Positions 33,221 through 44,280 of a stretch of 64,000 nucleotides of DNA are shown here, piece by piece. Both the position numbers and the translations under genes were made by a program. The stretch comes from Flammulina velutipes (taxonomy: Eukaryota; Basidiomycota; Agaricomycetes; Agaricales; Physalacriaceae). A model generated the notes under the pieces. The model made no database searches, was not told where the DNA came from, and saw nothing but the letters and a program-made list of their open reading frames with translations. The DNA lies in the NCBI GenBank assembly GCA_011800155.1, contig CM022371.1:2976001-3040000 (forward strand), read 5' to 3'. Position 1 is the first letter of the stretch. Every line of letters starts with the position of its first letter.

Positions 33221-36200
33221 ATGCCAATTCCACCGAAGATCTATACATGGCTTTGTGGCTTGTTTGCAAGTCTGTCCTTTTTCTTGTCCTTCGTGTGCAG
33301 TCATTGACGCGTTCTATAGGTTTGGGCAGTGTCATCTTTGGTTATGATCTTGGTGTCATTGCCGGAGTGTTGGCTTCTAAAGATTTCGCGGTACGATCCT
33401 CAATGAACTTGCACTATAGGACGACATTCTGAGGATTGTAGAATGTCATGGGTCCGAGGTTTAGCAACGTCAATCTGTTTGGTCTGATTACGAGTATCTT
33501 TGGTGCGTTCAGGCGTCTTTTCTTGATATACTAGTTGCTAACATCTCCCCTAGTCCTTGGCTGGTATGTCCTGTTTTTCATATCGCGTTTCCCAGTCATC
33601 CGACACGTTACCAGTTTCTTTGGAATGTTCCCCGTCGCCTGGCTCGCTGACAAGTTCGGTCGGAGAATGACCATCCTCATTGGCGCTGTCATCTACATGT
33701 GCGTCTAGAATGCCCGTTTCCGTAGATGCCACTAACGGTGCCTCTAGCATGGGCGGTGCTCTTCAGACTGCTGCAAAGAACATGGACTTCATGCTTGCTG
33801 GTCGTTTCTTCGCAGGTAGGCTCGGTATTCTTGATCTACAGAGAGGGATACTCAAACCAGGTCGAAGGTTTTGGGTCAGGTATCATGTCAGATCTAGCAC
33901 CGTTGTATCAGGCGGAAATTGCTCATCCCAGTATTCGTGGGCGCCTGACTACCCTCCAACAAGTGTGTTTTCTTCTCGAAGCATATTTACTCGGTACTGA
34001 CATCCTTCCAGTTCATGCTTGGCATTGGCGGTATGCTTAACTGTTTCCGTTTTTCCCCACAAGTCTGATCTTTCTCGACCTGTAGCCTTTTTGGCCACAT
34101 GGATTGTGAGTTATCCTCTAAATTCAAAGGACGAACAATGACAATCAACACAGACTTATGGGTGTGCAGAAGGTCTAGAGGGAACTCAATCAGAGTGGAG
34201 GATACCTCTGGGTATCCAGGTGAGAAATTTTACAGGCAGTCGTCGCTGTGTATTCAAAATTCTTAGATCATCCCTGCCATTCCTCTCGCTCTATTCATCA
34301 TGCTCTTCCCTGAGTCGTACGTGCATCATGTCATTATCACAAGCAAGGCTCTCATATCCTTCGCAGACCTCGTTGGCTTGCGGAGAAGGGTCGCATGGAT
34401 GATGGTGAGAGACGACTCATCCATGACAATTTGATGCGCATCTGATAACAATACACACAGCGGCGGCCAGCTTAGCTCGTCTTCACGCCCACGGAAATGT
34501 GAATGATCCATTTGTTCTTGCTCAGATGGAGGATATCAAAGTGGAGATTTTGAAGGCAGAGAGCATCGGAGAATCGAGGTACGTTGATCGTCTTTCTGTA
34601 CCGTTCCTCCTAACCCTCTTTATGACACAGCTGGAGCGAGTTGTTTACCGTCCCAAGCAACTTCCGCCGTCTCAGTCTTGGATACATCCTCCAATTCTCT
34701 GTTCAGATGACTGGTGTCAGCGCAATCCAATACTATTCGACTACGGTGTGTACCCATAGCTTAATTTCTGCCTCTACGTTGCTGACCGTCGAGTTAGATC
34801 TTCACCACGGTACGTTCATTCGATAGTCCCTGCAGTGACTCCTAAACCTTGCACTGTAGATGGGCTTCAGCTCGACCCGCATCCTACTCTTCCAATCTAT
34901 TAACAGCATCATTGCTCTCATAGGTGAGGCATGTTGTGTTCTATGGGTAGATTCAGTTGGTCGCCGCCTGCCCTTGGTGGTTGGAAACGTTGCGTCCGGC
35001 TTGACTTTCGCGGTTGGTGCGATTTTGATGGCAAGGTGGCCGGGCACGGTGGACAAGTCAGTCTTCCTCCAATAATTGGTTGTTCATGAAACTTATCATT
35101 CTTGTTCAGTGACGCGGTACGCATTTTCAAAGCTAATGAAAGTCCTGACAACTAACGAAAGTATGCTTCGAAAATAGGCTCACTATGTAAGTGTAGTTCT
35201 TTATCCTTGCCCCGGTGGTACTAACTTTTTCTTTGAATAGATCTTCATCGGTGCGTCTCTCAATGTCGATCAATGCTAATTTTACTGAAATCTAATTTCT
35301 AGTAACGTGGGTACTTTCGATGTCTACATTGTTCGCCAGCTGACAGTCTCTGCAATAGCACCTGGATATTCAACTTCTTCTTCAGTTCATGCATAGGTCC
35401 TTTATCTTGGGCATACCCCGTCGAGATTTAGTGAGTCCCACATCTCCACATCAATCCATTTCTGACACAGTTTAGCTCTACACGTACTCGTGCCAAAGCG
35501 ACGGCAGTGACAAGTTCATCGTCATGGATTTCGAACTTGTAAGCATAGTACTCGCTGCCATGAATCACGACATGACATTTTGCCTCTAGCTTCATTGCTC
35601 AAGTAACCCCGAGAGCCTTTGACGCCATCGGATGGAAGTAAGTCAATTCATTCTCGACTATGATCCAGATCTGATGATGCTCTTTAGGTACTGTAAGTCA
35701 GAGCTCATTGTCGAATCTTTCCACTCTAATGATCCCTGAAGACCTCGTTTTCGCGATCTGTGGTCACACCAAGTGAGTAGGGAATGTGTTGGACATGATG
35801 ATGAAACTAATATTTCGCAGTGCATTGTTCATCTGGAGTTTCTTCCCGGTGAGTCGCTAGGTATCTTTTCTCATGATGGAGATACTGAGACGTTAATACA
35901 GGAAACGAGCGGTCGTCGTTTGGAAGGTACGATTGTGTCCGTGACAGGTCATAAACCGTTTGTTGACCAAGAATTCAGAGATGGATAAATTGTTCGAGGA
36001 AGCCCCAATCTTCGTAGGGTTAACCAAGGCATACACCAAGACTCCGGATCGTCACGAAGCGGAGAACCAATTGCGCACTGGTATGAGCTTTTATATTTTT
36101 ACAGCTGGCTTTGCTTGACAGATAATTTTCAGGGCAATTCATTGCCGGAGAGCTTACTGGAAGGACTGCGGTGAAGGACGAGGAGTCGTCAGCGCATGAA

Positions 36201-36221
36201 ATCAACGAGAAACAGGAGTGA
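33221..36221 (+). CDS. MFS sugar transporter (lactose/hexose permease-like) with many microexons
   Basis: The start MPIPPKIYTWLCGLFASL joins to GSVIFGYDLGVIAGVL (helix 1). Family marks follow: LADKFGRRMTILIGA, GRFFAGFGSGIMSDLAPLYQ, SEWRIPLGIQIIPAIP, FPESPRWLAEKGRM, QMTGVSAIQYYSTTIFTTMG, DSVGRRLP, GPLSWAYPVEIYSTRTRAKA, WKYYLVFAICGHTNALF and PETSGRRLEEMDKLFEE. Together these give 12 helices and a normal length of roughly 530 residues. Reading needs about 20 introns and several tiny exons: 10 nt (33554-33563), 12 nt (34798-34809), 7 nt (35110-35116), 9 nt (35178-35186), 10 nt (35241-35250), 4 nt (35303-35306) and 5 nt (35688-35692). With them the spliced text AHYIFIVTTWIFNFFFSSCI fits the family without gaps. 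Location is the plasma membrane. The substrate may be a mono- or disaccharide, and the GH51 neighbour points to arabinosides. Confidence 0.9.
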
Positions 36222-36638
36222 CGAACGACCGTAGCTTACGATGACGATGTGCATTTTTATCTGATAAACGAAATTCCCCATCACTTGTGGCGGTGCTTGA
36301 ATTTGACCTGGCTTGCTGATGGAGCCCTTTCCAACCAGTTCCAACCTTCCCATGAATCCCCATTGCTTCTTCTTTAGCTATGGAGCTATGCCATCCCTCA
36401 TCCGATGGTGCTTGTTTAAAGCACTCCGCTCAGCATGTTCGATGACATGGTCCGCCCGATGCGCATGTGGCGCGCACTTTCCTTTTCCCGTTCCTTACTC
36501 AACATCGGAGTCAACAATGATGTCGGCGTTGGTCGACCGATTATTGACGGCTACAAAAGAGCAACGATGACCGTCTGTGCGCCGTCGCCCGTTGCATCGT
36601 GCAACTCTATCTCTTTCCACTGACAGTGATACCCGTCT
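36222..36638. other. Intergenic region
   Basis: Region between the transporter stop and the start of the NADH dehydrogenase gene, both on the plus strand. No gene or repeat is seen. Confidence 0.4.
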
Positions 36639-39185
36639 ATGCTTGTTGCGCCACAGCGATTGTACGCGCGCAGGCTAATTAAAGTAGATCATGCAAGAAC
36701 ATCCTTTCCTCAAGGGCGGGCCCATTTCTCTACTCCCCCGTCCTTGAAACGACCACTTCGCCGGTGCTTGACATACGCACGCTATACTGGATATTTCGCC
36801 TTGTCCTCGGTATTCGGCTTATTGACACTGGGAACTGGCATCTTCGTTCACGACGCGTTCACCTACACCGACCAGCATGCGGAAAGGGTTCCGCGCTCGC
36901 CGCTTACAACCATGAAACTCGGCGGTCCCAAGAATCTTCCAATTGTTCATTCCCAGGTCGACGATGAGGACGACGAAGAAAACAAAAAGTTGGCTCATCG
37001 GCCCAAGTTAATCATTGTCGGTGGTGGCTGGGGTGTACGTCCTCTTCGCGTCTCTTTGGTTCTATACTAACTGGACTCTTCAATCATAGGCCATGGGTGT
37101 TTTAGAGAAGCTATCACCCGGAGATTACCACGTCACGGTTGTCTCTGCCGAGACTTACACAACATTTACGCCTCTACTTCCTTGTACGTGTACTCTGAAT
37201 TCACCTTCTTTTTTCTTACCGTTCGTCAGCTGCTGCTGTGGGTACAGTCCAAGTCCGGTCTCTTATTGAACCAATCCGGAAAATTATCGCCCGCATTCGT
37301 GGACACTTCGTGCAAGGCAAGGCTACCGACATTGTATTCTCTGAACAACTATTGGAGGTTGAGTCATTAAACCCCGATGGCGGGAAGGATCGTTTCTATA
37401 TTCCGTGAGTGTCCCCACCTCCGTGTGTACCCTCCTCCAACTGGTTTGTAGGTACGATAAACTCGTTATTGCAGTGGGATCGACGTCTAGCACACACGGA
37501 GTACCCGGACTAGAGCACTGTTTCCAGCTCAAGACTATAGCAGACGCACAATCAATACGGAGGAGAATCATGGGTATGACCACACTCCCTACGACATTCG
37601 CTATTACTGACGTTTATTGTGACAGATAACTTTGAGACCGCCAGCTTACCTACCACATCCCCAAAAGAACGACAACGTCTATTAAGTTTTGTTGTTTGTG
37701 GGGGAGGCCCAACTGGCGTCGAAACGGCAGCTGTACGTACGAATCTATTATCCGTGCAACTTCAACGAACTGACTGCATTTCTAGGAAATCTATGACTTT
37801 TGTCAAGAGGACATTATGAGATACGTGAGTTGGCGATACTTTTGTTGGCGTTCTCGTTGGAGGTGCTGATTTCTCTATAGTACCCTAAGATTTGTCGTGA
37901 AGAGGTATCTATCCACGTTGTTCAATCGCGTGAGCATATCCTCAATACGGTATGCGCTTCTCATTCTCGTCATTACTATCACCTATACCGGTTTAGTACT
38001 CTGAAGCTATCTCCAAATACGTTGAGGTAAGCGAATGCCTCAACAAATGTTGAGTATATTTTCATATCCAAACAGAACAAGTTTAGCCGCGATGGCGTGG
38101 ACCTCATAACCTCGGCCCGGTATGTCTCCATTCTACTATGATTTATGGCTCAATCCTACCAATGCTTAGGGTTGGCGCTGTAAACGAAGACTATGTAATC
38201 TACACCAAACGCAACGCGGAAGGAATAACTGAACAACACACCATACCGACCAACTTCGTTCTATGGTCGACTGGTATCGCGATGAATCCTTTTGCTGCGC
38301 GCGTTTCAAGTTTGCTACCTAATCAAGTCCACAAGAAGGCAATCGAAGTTGACGCTCACCTGCGTGTGAAAGGGACTCCTCTGGGAAGTGTTTATGCTGT
38401 GGGAGACTGCGCTACGGTAATGAGCAATTAGTAACATTGATACGTGTTACTGACATTCACCAGATTGAAACTTCCATCGTTAGTCATTTCATGGAGTTAG
38501 TTGAAGATGCAGACAGGGATAAAAATGGAAAGATCGACCCCGAAGAATGGGACATTATGGGTATGAACGATTCACAATGTGGACATGGCACTATGATTGA
38601 CGTCTCATATGCAGTGGACCGCATCAAGCAACGAATACCCATGGCACAGGAGCATGTCGTCAAAGCTCGAGAATTGTTCCAGTTGTACGACACGGACGCG
38701 GATAACAATCTATCTCTCAACGAAGTCGCACGTCTACTTGAAGATATCGGAAGGAAGATCACCTCATTACCTGCAGCAAGTTGAAAGTCTTGGGCTATGT
38801 GGGCGTCACTAACTCGTCGTAGACTGCGCAAGTTGCTGCCCAGCAGGGAAAATACATTGGACGGAAGCTTCACAAGGCCGCACGCCTATCGTTCACTGCC
38901 GAAGAAGAAACAGCTTCTCGGCCTTTCTCCTACCTCCACCTGGGCAGCTTAGCATACGTAGGAAATGCAGCGGTGTTCGATATGGGTGGCTTCTCTTTCA
39001 TGGGTGGATTGGCCGCAATGTACGCATGGCGGAGCATATATTGGAACGAGCAGGTCTCTTCTCGCACCCGTGCGTTGTTAATGATAGACTGGATTATTAG
39101 GTGAGTTATTTGGTTTCTTCCATGTATATGTTCGAGCTCATCGTGATTTAGAGGACTATGGGGACGTGATTTATCTAGACTTTAG
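36639..39185 (+). CDS. NDE1: External alternative NADH:ubiquinone dehydrogenase with EF-hands
   Basis: This mitochondrial inner-membrane type II NADH dehydrogenase oxidises cytosolic NADH and reduces ubiquinone without pumping protons. The N-terminus is Arg-rich (RLYARRLIKVDHAR, RRCLTYARY) with a following hydrophobic stretch (YFALSSVFGLLTLGTGIFV), as in proteins anchored facing the intermembrane space. The FAD motif is LIIVGGGWG joined to AMGVLEKL, and the NADH motif is FVVCGGGPTGVETAAEIYDF. Two EF-hand loops sit in the insertion: DRDKNGKIDPEE and DTDADNNLSLNE. Both have acidic residues at loop positions 1, 3, 9 or 12, so calcium control is likely. The C-terminus SLAYVGNAAVFD and WRSIYWNEQVSSRTR is the usual membrane-binding end. 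The final exon gives GLWGRDLSRL and a stop at 39183. Confidence 0.95.
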
Positions 39186-39402
39186 AACCATCAGTAGACA
39201 TATAGAGTAGACATACATAGAAGCTTCGGACAAGTTCTGGTCGACTGTTCACGATTAACGAGTACTTAGATACGTATAATGATATATTCCCTACTCGCTG
39301 GATGCAAGCATAGTGATTATTGAACGTTGATTGTTGACCTGATATCTACTACACTGGATGGCGGGCCGATCTAGCCGGTGCTAATTTTCTTCCTTTACGA
39401 CC

Positions 39403-40809
39403 ATGTCGTCGACGTCCTCATCAGCAAGCGACTCCAGTCGAGCCTCATCCCCAGTTGTTGTGTCGCCTGGAAAGCGCAAAAGACCTTCTTCGAATGACTC
39501 CGATTCAAACTCGAGCGACGCAGAAGCCGACGACAAATCACCTGAAGAAACCGTTCTCTCCCATGCGGAAAAAAGACGCCAGAAGAAGCGCGAAAAAACT
39601 TCAAATGACGAGCCGCCTGCTAAAAAGCCAAAGCTCGACGTTTCTAAGAAGCGCCAGCATTCTGTGTGGGTTGGCAATCTTTCGTTCAAGACAACAGAGG
39701 ATGCTCTACGGCAGTTCTTCGATGGCGTAGGAGAAATCACTCGCGTCAATTTACCGCTCAAACCCGGTACAAATCCAGCACAGAAAAGCGAATGTAGAGG
39801 GTATGTTATTCTCAGAATTTACCCTCGTCCTTATTCTTTATCTCGATAGATTCGCCTACGTCGACTTTGCAACATCAGATGCTAAAGTAACTGCAATCAC
39901 TCTTTCAGAGAAAAATTTACTGGGAAGAAAACTCCTTATCAAAGATGGTAAACATACCTTCATGACGGGACCCGCTCATCTTCCTAACATATTCGTAGGT
40001 GATGATTTCGCCGGCCGACCAGCTGCGCCTGCAGTGGAGGGTGCCGATGACAACAAGCCTACCGCTCCGAAGACACACTCAAAGACTGCTCAGAAAATTC
40101 TCCGAGCACAGACGCAACCTCCCGGTCCCACACTTTTCCTCGGCAATCTGGGTTTTGAAACGACAGACGAGTCAATACGCCAGCTCTTCAATGCGCATCG
40201 TTTTCCGAACAAAGCCAAAGCTGACGTACCAAAGGAGAAAGAGCCATGGATCCGAAAGGTTCGGTTGGGAACCTTTGAGGACTCTGGCGCATGCAAGGGG
40301 TGAGTTTACTCGCAACATAATAAGGAATATCCTTATTAACAAACTGTAGTTTTGGCTTTGTGGACTTTGCCTCCGCCGAGCACGCTACATCTGCCCTCAT
40401 CAATATCAAGAACCACTTCCTGGATGGTCGAAAACTGAAGGTGGAATTTGCTTCCGCTGACGCCGTACGCCGCGGTGCCTCCAAGCCTAAAATCCCTCGG
40501 GAACAACGTGAAGAACGTGCACCTCGCCGGGAGTTTAGCAAGCCGCGCCAGCCTAGTCGTCCTCGCGTAGAACAAGTGCACGAGGACGCCGCAGAGGAGG
40601 ATGGCTCAGGCCAGCCAGAAGCAGTTGCGTATCAAGAGCCTCGGATCCAAGCAGAAAGACCATCGAGGCCCATGCGAGGACGTGGAGGAGGACGTGATAC
40701 TGGGAACAGGAGCAGGCCCCGACCGGGAGCAGCGTTGGCAGAGGCTCAGCGCCAATCTGCAGCCATCATCGCGAATACAACCACAACGCGCAAGAAGATT
40801 ACATTCTAG
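39403..40809 (+). CDS. NOP13: Nucleolar RNA-binding protein with two RRMs (Nop13-like)
   Basis: The N-terminal 85 residues are Ser- and charge-rich (KRRQKKREK, KKPKLDVSKKRQ), as in nucleolar proteins. RRM1 has RNP2 SVWVGNLSF and, across an intron, RNP1 RGFAYVDFA. RRM2 has TLFLGNLGF and, across another intron, KGFGFVDFA. The C-terminus is rich in Arg, Gly and Pro (RPMRGRGGGRDTGNRSRP) and ends in RKKITF. This layout matches yeast Nop13/fission yeast Rnp24, found with pre-ribosomes. Gar2/Nsr1-type proteins are the alternative, but these have a longer acidic N-terminus and a true GAR tail. The stretch 39948-39998 is a 51-nt stopless intron (KDG joined to DDFAGRP), so a direct reading would add 17 residues. 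Confidence 0.8.
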
Positions 40810-40996
40810 GCTAGTTCTGTATTCAAGTCCTACTTACATCTATTATCACAACTCATTGGAGTGTTTGTAAAAATACTTTCAATTGAACAACAACAACGTA
40901 AGGTATATGCTAGAAGTAAATGGGACCAATTAAGATATGCAAGCTCAAAATCAAATATCATAAACGCAAACTCGCTCATGAATAGGTTATTCGTGT

Positions 40997-43235
40997 TTAA
41001 TCTTCCTCCATAGGTTCCTCCTCTTGTACAACGCCAACTTCATATTCTGCACACACGTCCCATCGTGACCCGTCGGCAGCAGCAGACACATACTTGACGA
41101 AGCGCATCACTCTCTCGTCTCGTAGGACAAGGAGGAGACGATTAAACCCTGGTTGAACGGTCAACAAAGTGCTGTCCTCTTCATCATCCTCCTCGGGGGG
41201 CTCCATCCCTTCCTGGTCGTCTTCTATTTCGTCAGAGCCATCTCTGTGATCTTCGCCGTTCGATGGTGATCCGTGCCCATGTCCATTGACACCATTGGTG
41301 GGAGCGACGACTTCGTCGGAGCTGAACGTGTTAGTCGTCCCGTTTGTTCCGTTGAGCACCGCAGATTTTTTGTAAGTCCCGGCTCGATAGACAGCCGGAT
41401 CATCTTCTTCATTGTGAGGGGCCATGTAGCACTGGATCGATGATGTAGTGAGCATGGAAAGCTTCAAATAGCAGCAAAACATACCTCCCAGCCCCCCCAA
41501 GTCCCAGATGACCACCCTCGCGGCTGAGCGTCTTTCGTTTTGTTGGCTCGACCTCTCCTGCCGTGTTCCTCCTCCTCTTCCTCGATGATATTCGGAGTGA
41601 GGCCTAGGACGACGTCCAACCGGGCTTCACTTTCCTCACTCGTGGCCAACGTGTAGTCCAGACCTGGTCGGAAGCGTCTAGCCTCAACATGATGCCTCAG
41701 CGGGAGCAGTTTCGTGACAATAGCCATCCATGATCGAAACGCCGGAGAAGGGAAGAGCTCGTCCTGCAGGACACGAAGAATTTCTGAAGGAGATGGATGG
41801 GCGGAAAGTGGCGTAATGGAAGTTGCCGGGCGTCCGGGTGTAGGGTGAACAAGGGAGCAGTAACGCCACTTATGTGGTGGACCTTTCACAGACCAGGCAC
41901 TAGGAGGGGCAGATGAGGATGAGATGCCCGATGTGTGAAGAGGAACACGTCCTCCCCGGTCAGGACCTAGACCGTCCTTCAGATCAAGGTCGCGTAGCCG
42001 AGGCTCGAGCGCCTCTGCGAGATCGTTGGTGAGGAACGAGTGCAGCTCAAGTGAAGATTCTTCTACGAAACGAGCAGCGAGCGCCTTCATCGTGCGGTCC
42101 TGCAGATAAACGGGATTGAGATACTCTGAGAGAAATTCGACGCTCTTCTCTGATAACGGTTGGTCCAAAAGTACCGGAACACCTTGCGGTAGGGGCGATG
42201 AAGATGGGCTGTCCACATATGGGCGAAAGTCTGTCGATGTGGCAACCTAAATAATGCTGTGAGCAATGAATGACCACAGGGAGACGCAGAAATATGGCTT
42301 ACAAGCTGTTCCCTAGAACTCTTCGTTTCAGATGCGGATGTCGATGGGACATAACCCTCTTCACCCTCTTGCGCGGAGTGGAACCATCCACTGATGCTCA
42401 AACGCTCGCGACCGTCCTCACCTTCACCTCCTACAACGACCTCTTCGACAGAGTGAAAGCTGCGCCCTGGCTGCACCTCGAAGAAAATAAATTGATTCCA
42501 GCTAGGCGGGATGATCTGGGACGGTATAGGTTCGGGTTCCAAATTACCCCCTGCGTCTTCCTTGACTGGGTAGAGCTCGAGAGCTCCTCCCCAGTCCTTT
42601 TGCCAGAGCTGGTAGTGCGGCAGTGGCATATAGAGGATATACGAGACGCGACGAGAACCAATGACATCGTCGTGGTTGAGCAGATGGCAGCCTCTCGTGT
42701 ATGAGTTGACTGACATGTCCTGTTTCGTACCAGAGAGCGGACCACAACCTGTCACGGCGCGGAGGAACGAGCGGAAGGAAGGCGAGTAGAGGGCGTCGCG
42801 TAGTTTGAGTAGACTTGGCAGACGGGATATTTCAGAGGACGAGAGATAGTTGAGAGACGCAAGATCGCCAGTTTGGTTCACCTATAAATACGTGTCAAAT
42901 GCCAGAAGATGGCGTTGAGTAAATGAACGTACTTTGTATATGTCGGTCTCTTTTTCAGTAAAGCTAAGTTCGCTCAGACATTCATCCTTGACAGACTTGA
43001 GCAGTTCGTCCTGGAAGAGCTTTTCGACGATTGCATAGTGGAATGGCGTACTTTCCGCGTAGCTTTGGTGTAACTTTGAAATATTGTTGTGGTCAAGGAG
43101 GTTGGGAGCGAAGCTGGATGTAGAATCGTCTGGCGTGACCGCTGTTGTGCCGCCGTTAGGATGGGCGATTTTCAGTCTCTTGATGAGAGAAATGGAGTCC
43201 GATGGCTCTGGAGAAGGAGATCTAGGGCGTGCCAT
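40997..43235 (-). CDS. TPA1: Tpa1/Ofd1-type prolyl hydroxylase (2-oxoglutarate/Fe(II) dioxygenase)
   Basis: The protein begins [20 protein letters not shown] and has the family's two-part layout. The N-terminal catalytic domain shows LQDELLKSVKDECLSEL-like helices (FQDELLKSVKDECLS), SGTKQDMSVNSYTRG and CHLLNHDDVIGSRRVSYILY with the metal-binding HxD as HDD, then LSISGWFHSAQEGEEGYVP with the distal metal histidine. The second domain (YLNPVYLQDRTMKALAARF) lacks these residues. The C-terminus is long and acidic (PPEEDDEEDSTLLTVQPGFN). In yeasts this family hydroxylates a proline of ribosomal protein uS12 and links oxygen to sterol-regulator turnover and translation termination. An insertion rich in glutamate (IIEEEEEEHGRRGRANK) near the second domain is unusually charged. 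Four or more short introns are present. Confidence 0.93.
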
Positions 43236-44280
43236 GATAATAGTAGTTGTAGTAGGCAAGCTCGAATGTCTCGCGCGAAATAGAAAGAAAGTAGTGTGTG
43301 TAGGATTTCGGTATTACTGGTGGGCGGCTGCTTAGTTCCAAAGGGTCGTTCTCGCTGCCAATTGGTCACGAAGTCCAGAATTCGGGTAGCAAGAGTAAGC
43401 TCACATGCTCAGGCAGCGATGGCGATGGCGCACTTTCGGCAGTTTTGTCGTCGTCGAGCGCGTCGGCGGGGAAAGATGATGGGTAACGGAAGTAAAGAGA
43501 ATTATACCAACTTTTTTGAGAAAGGACCGACTCCACTCTCTTCCGCATTTGGAAAGAGATGGTCGAGACCTGAACTCGGCCAGCCGGTCTAACTCAATTT
43601 CGAAAATGCGTTTGTATATCCCTTCAAGGCGCTACACATATCTCGACAATGGACCTGGCTGGACTGATAATTAATGACTAGCCTTTTTTTTCTAGCATAA
43701 AAGCTCGGGCCTTGGTACGCTAATTAAATTTCTCCTCGGGAAAGCTTCGTGCTGCGTAGGCTCTACCTCATTGGCCAGCGTGTTCCCCATGTGAACTTGG
43801 TCTAGGCACTTGATTCGCTACTGACTCGTACAATGATTGGATTGGCTGTCGCTAGCCAATGACCGACCAGTAGCTCTTTCGCTGTTGGCGGGCCGCTCAC
43901 AAATGCGGCGACACCGCGCATCTCCGAGCGAGCAACTATCTATCACTCGTCGAAACGCGTCTAGGCCGATTGTTACACTCGGTGTACACATGTACACATT
44001 TGTCCGGCATCGCGCTAGAGCTAAAAATCCGCATTTTGGACCGTCAAAACAGTCTAGCCAGACTTGCACGAAGTACCCTTCCTAGAAGTCCTTCCACTGA
44101 TCTATTCAAACATCCATGTTCCTCTCGGTACATCAAATCGACCTATCTAGAGTATGTGGCGATCAATCGCCGAGCCTAGAGTTCGGATTATTGTCAGAGT
44201 CGCAACGAGAGAGCACTTATCGATCTTGCCAAAGAAGTACAATGATGCATGCTACAACATAACAACTAATACATCGTTCC
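43236..44280. other. Intergenic region
   Basis: About 1 kb between the start of TPA1 and the 3' end of the Zn2Cys6 gene. TGTACA occurs twice in GTGTACACATGTACAC at 43981-43996. Otherwise no gene or repeat is recognised. Confidence 0.45.

Noticed and set aside
43981..43996. GTGTACACATGTACAC repeated TGTACA
   Set aside because: Short self-palindromic hexamers occur often by chance, and the nearest gene starts are too far away.
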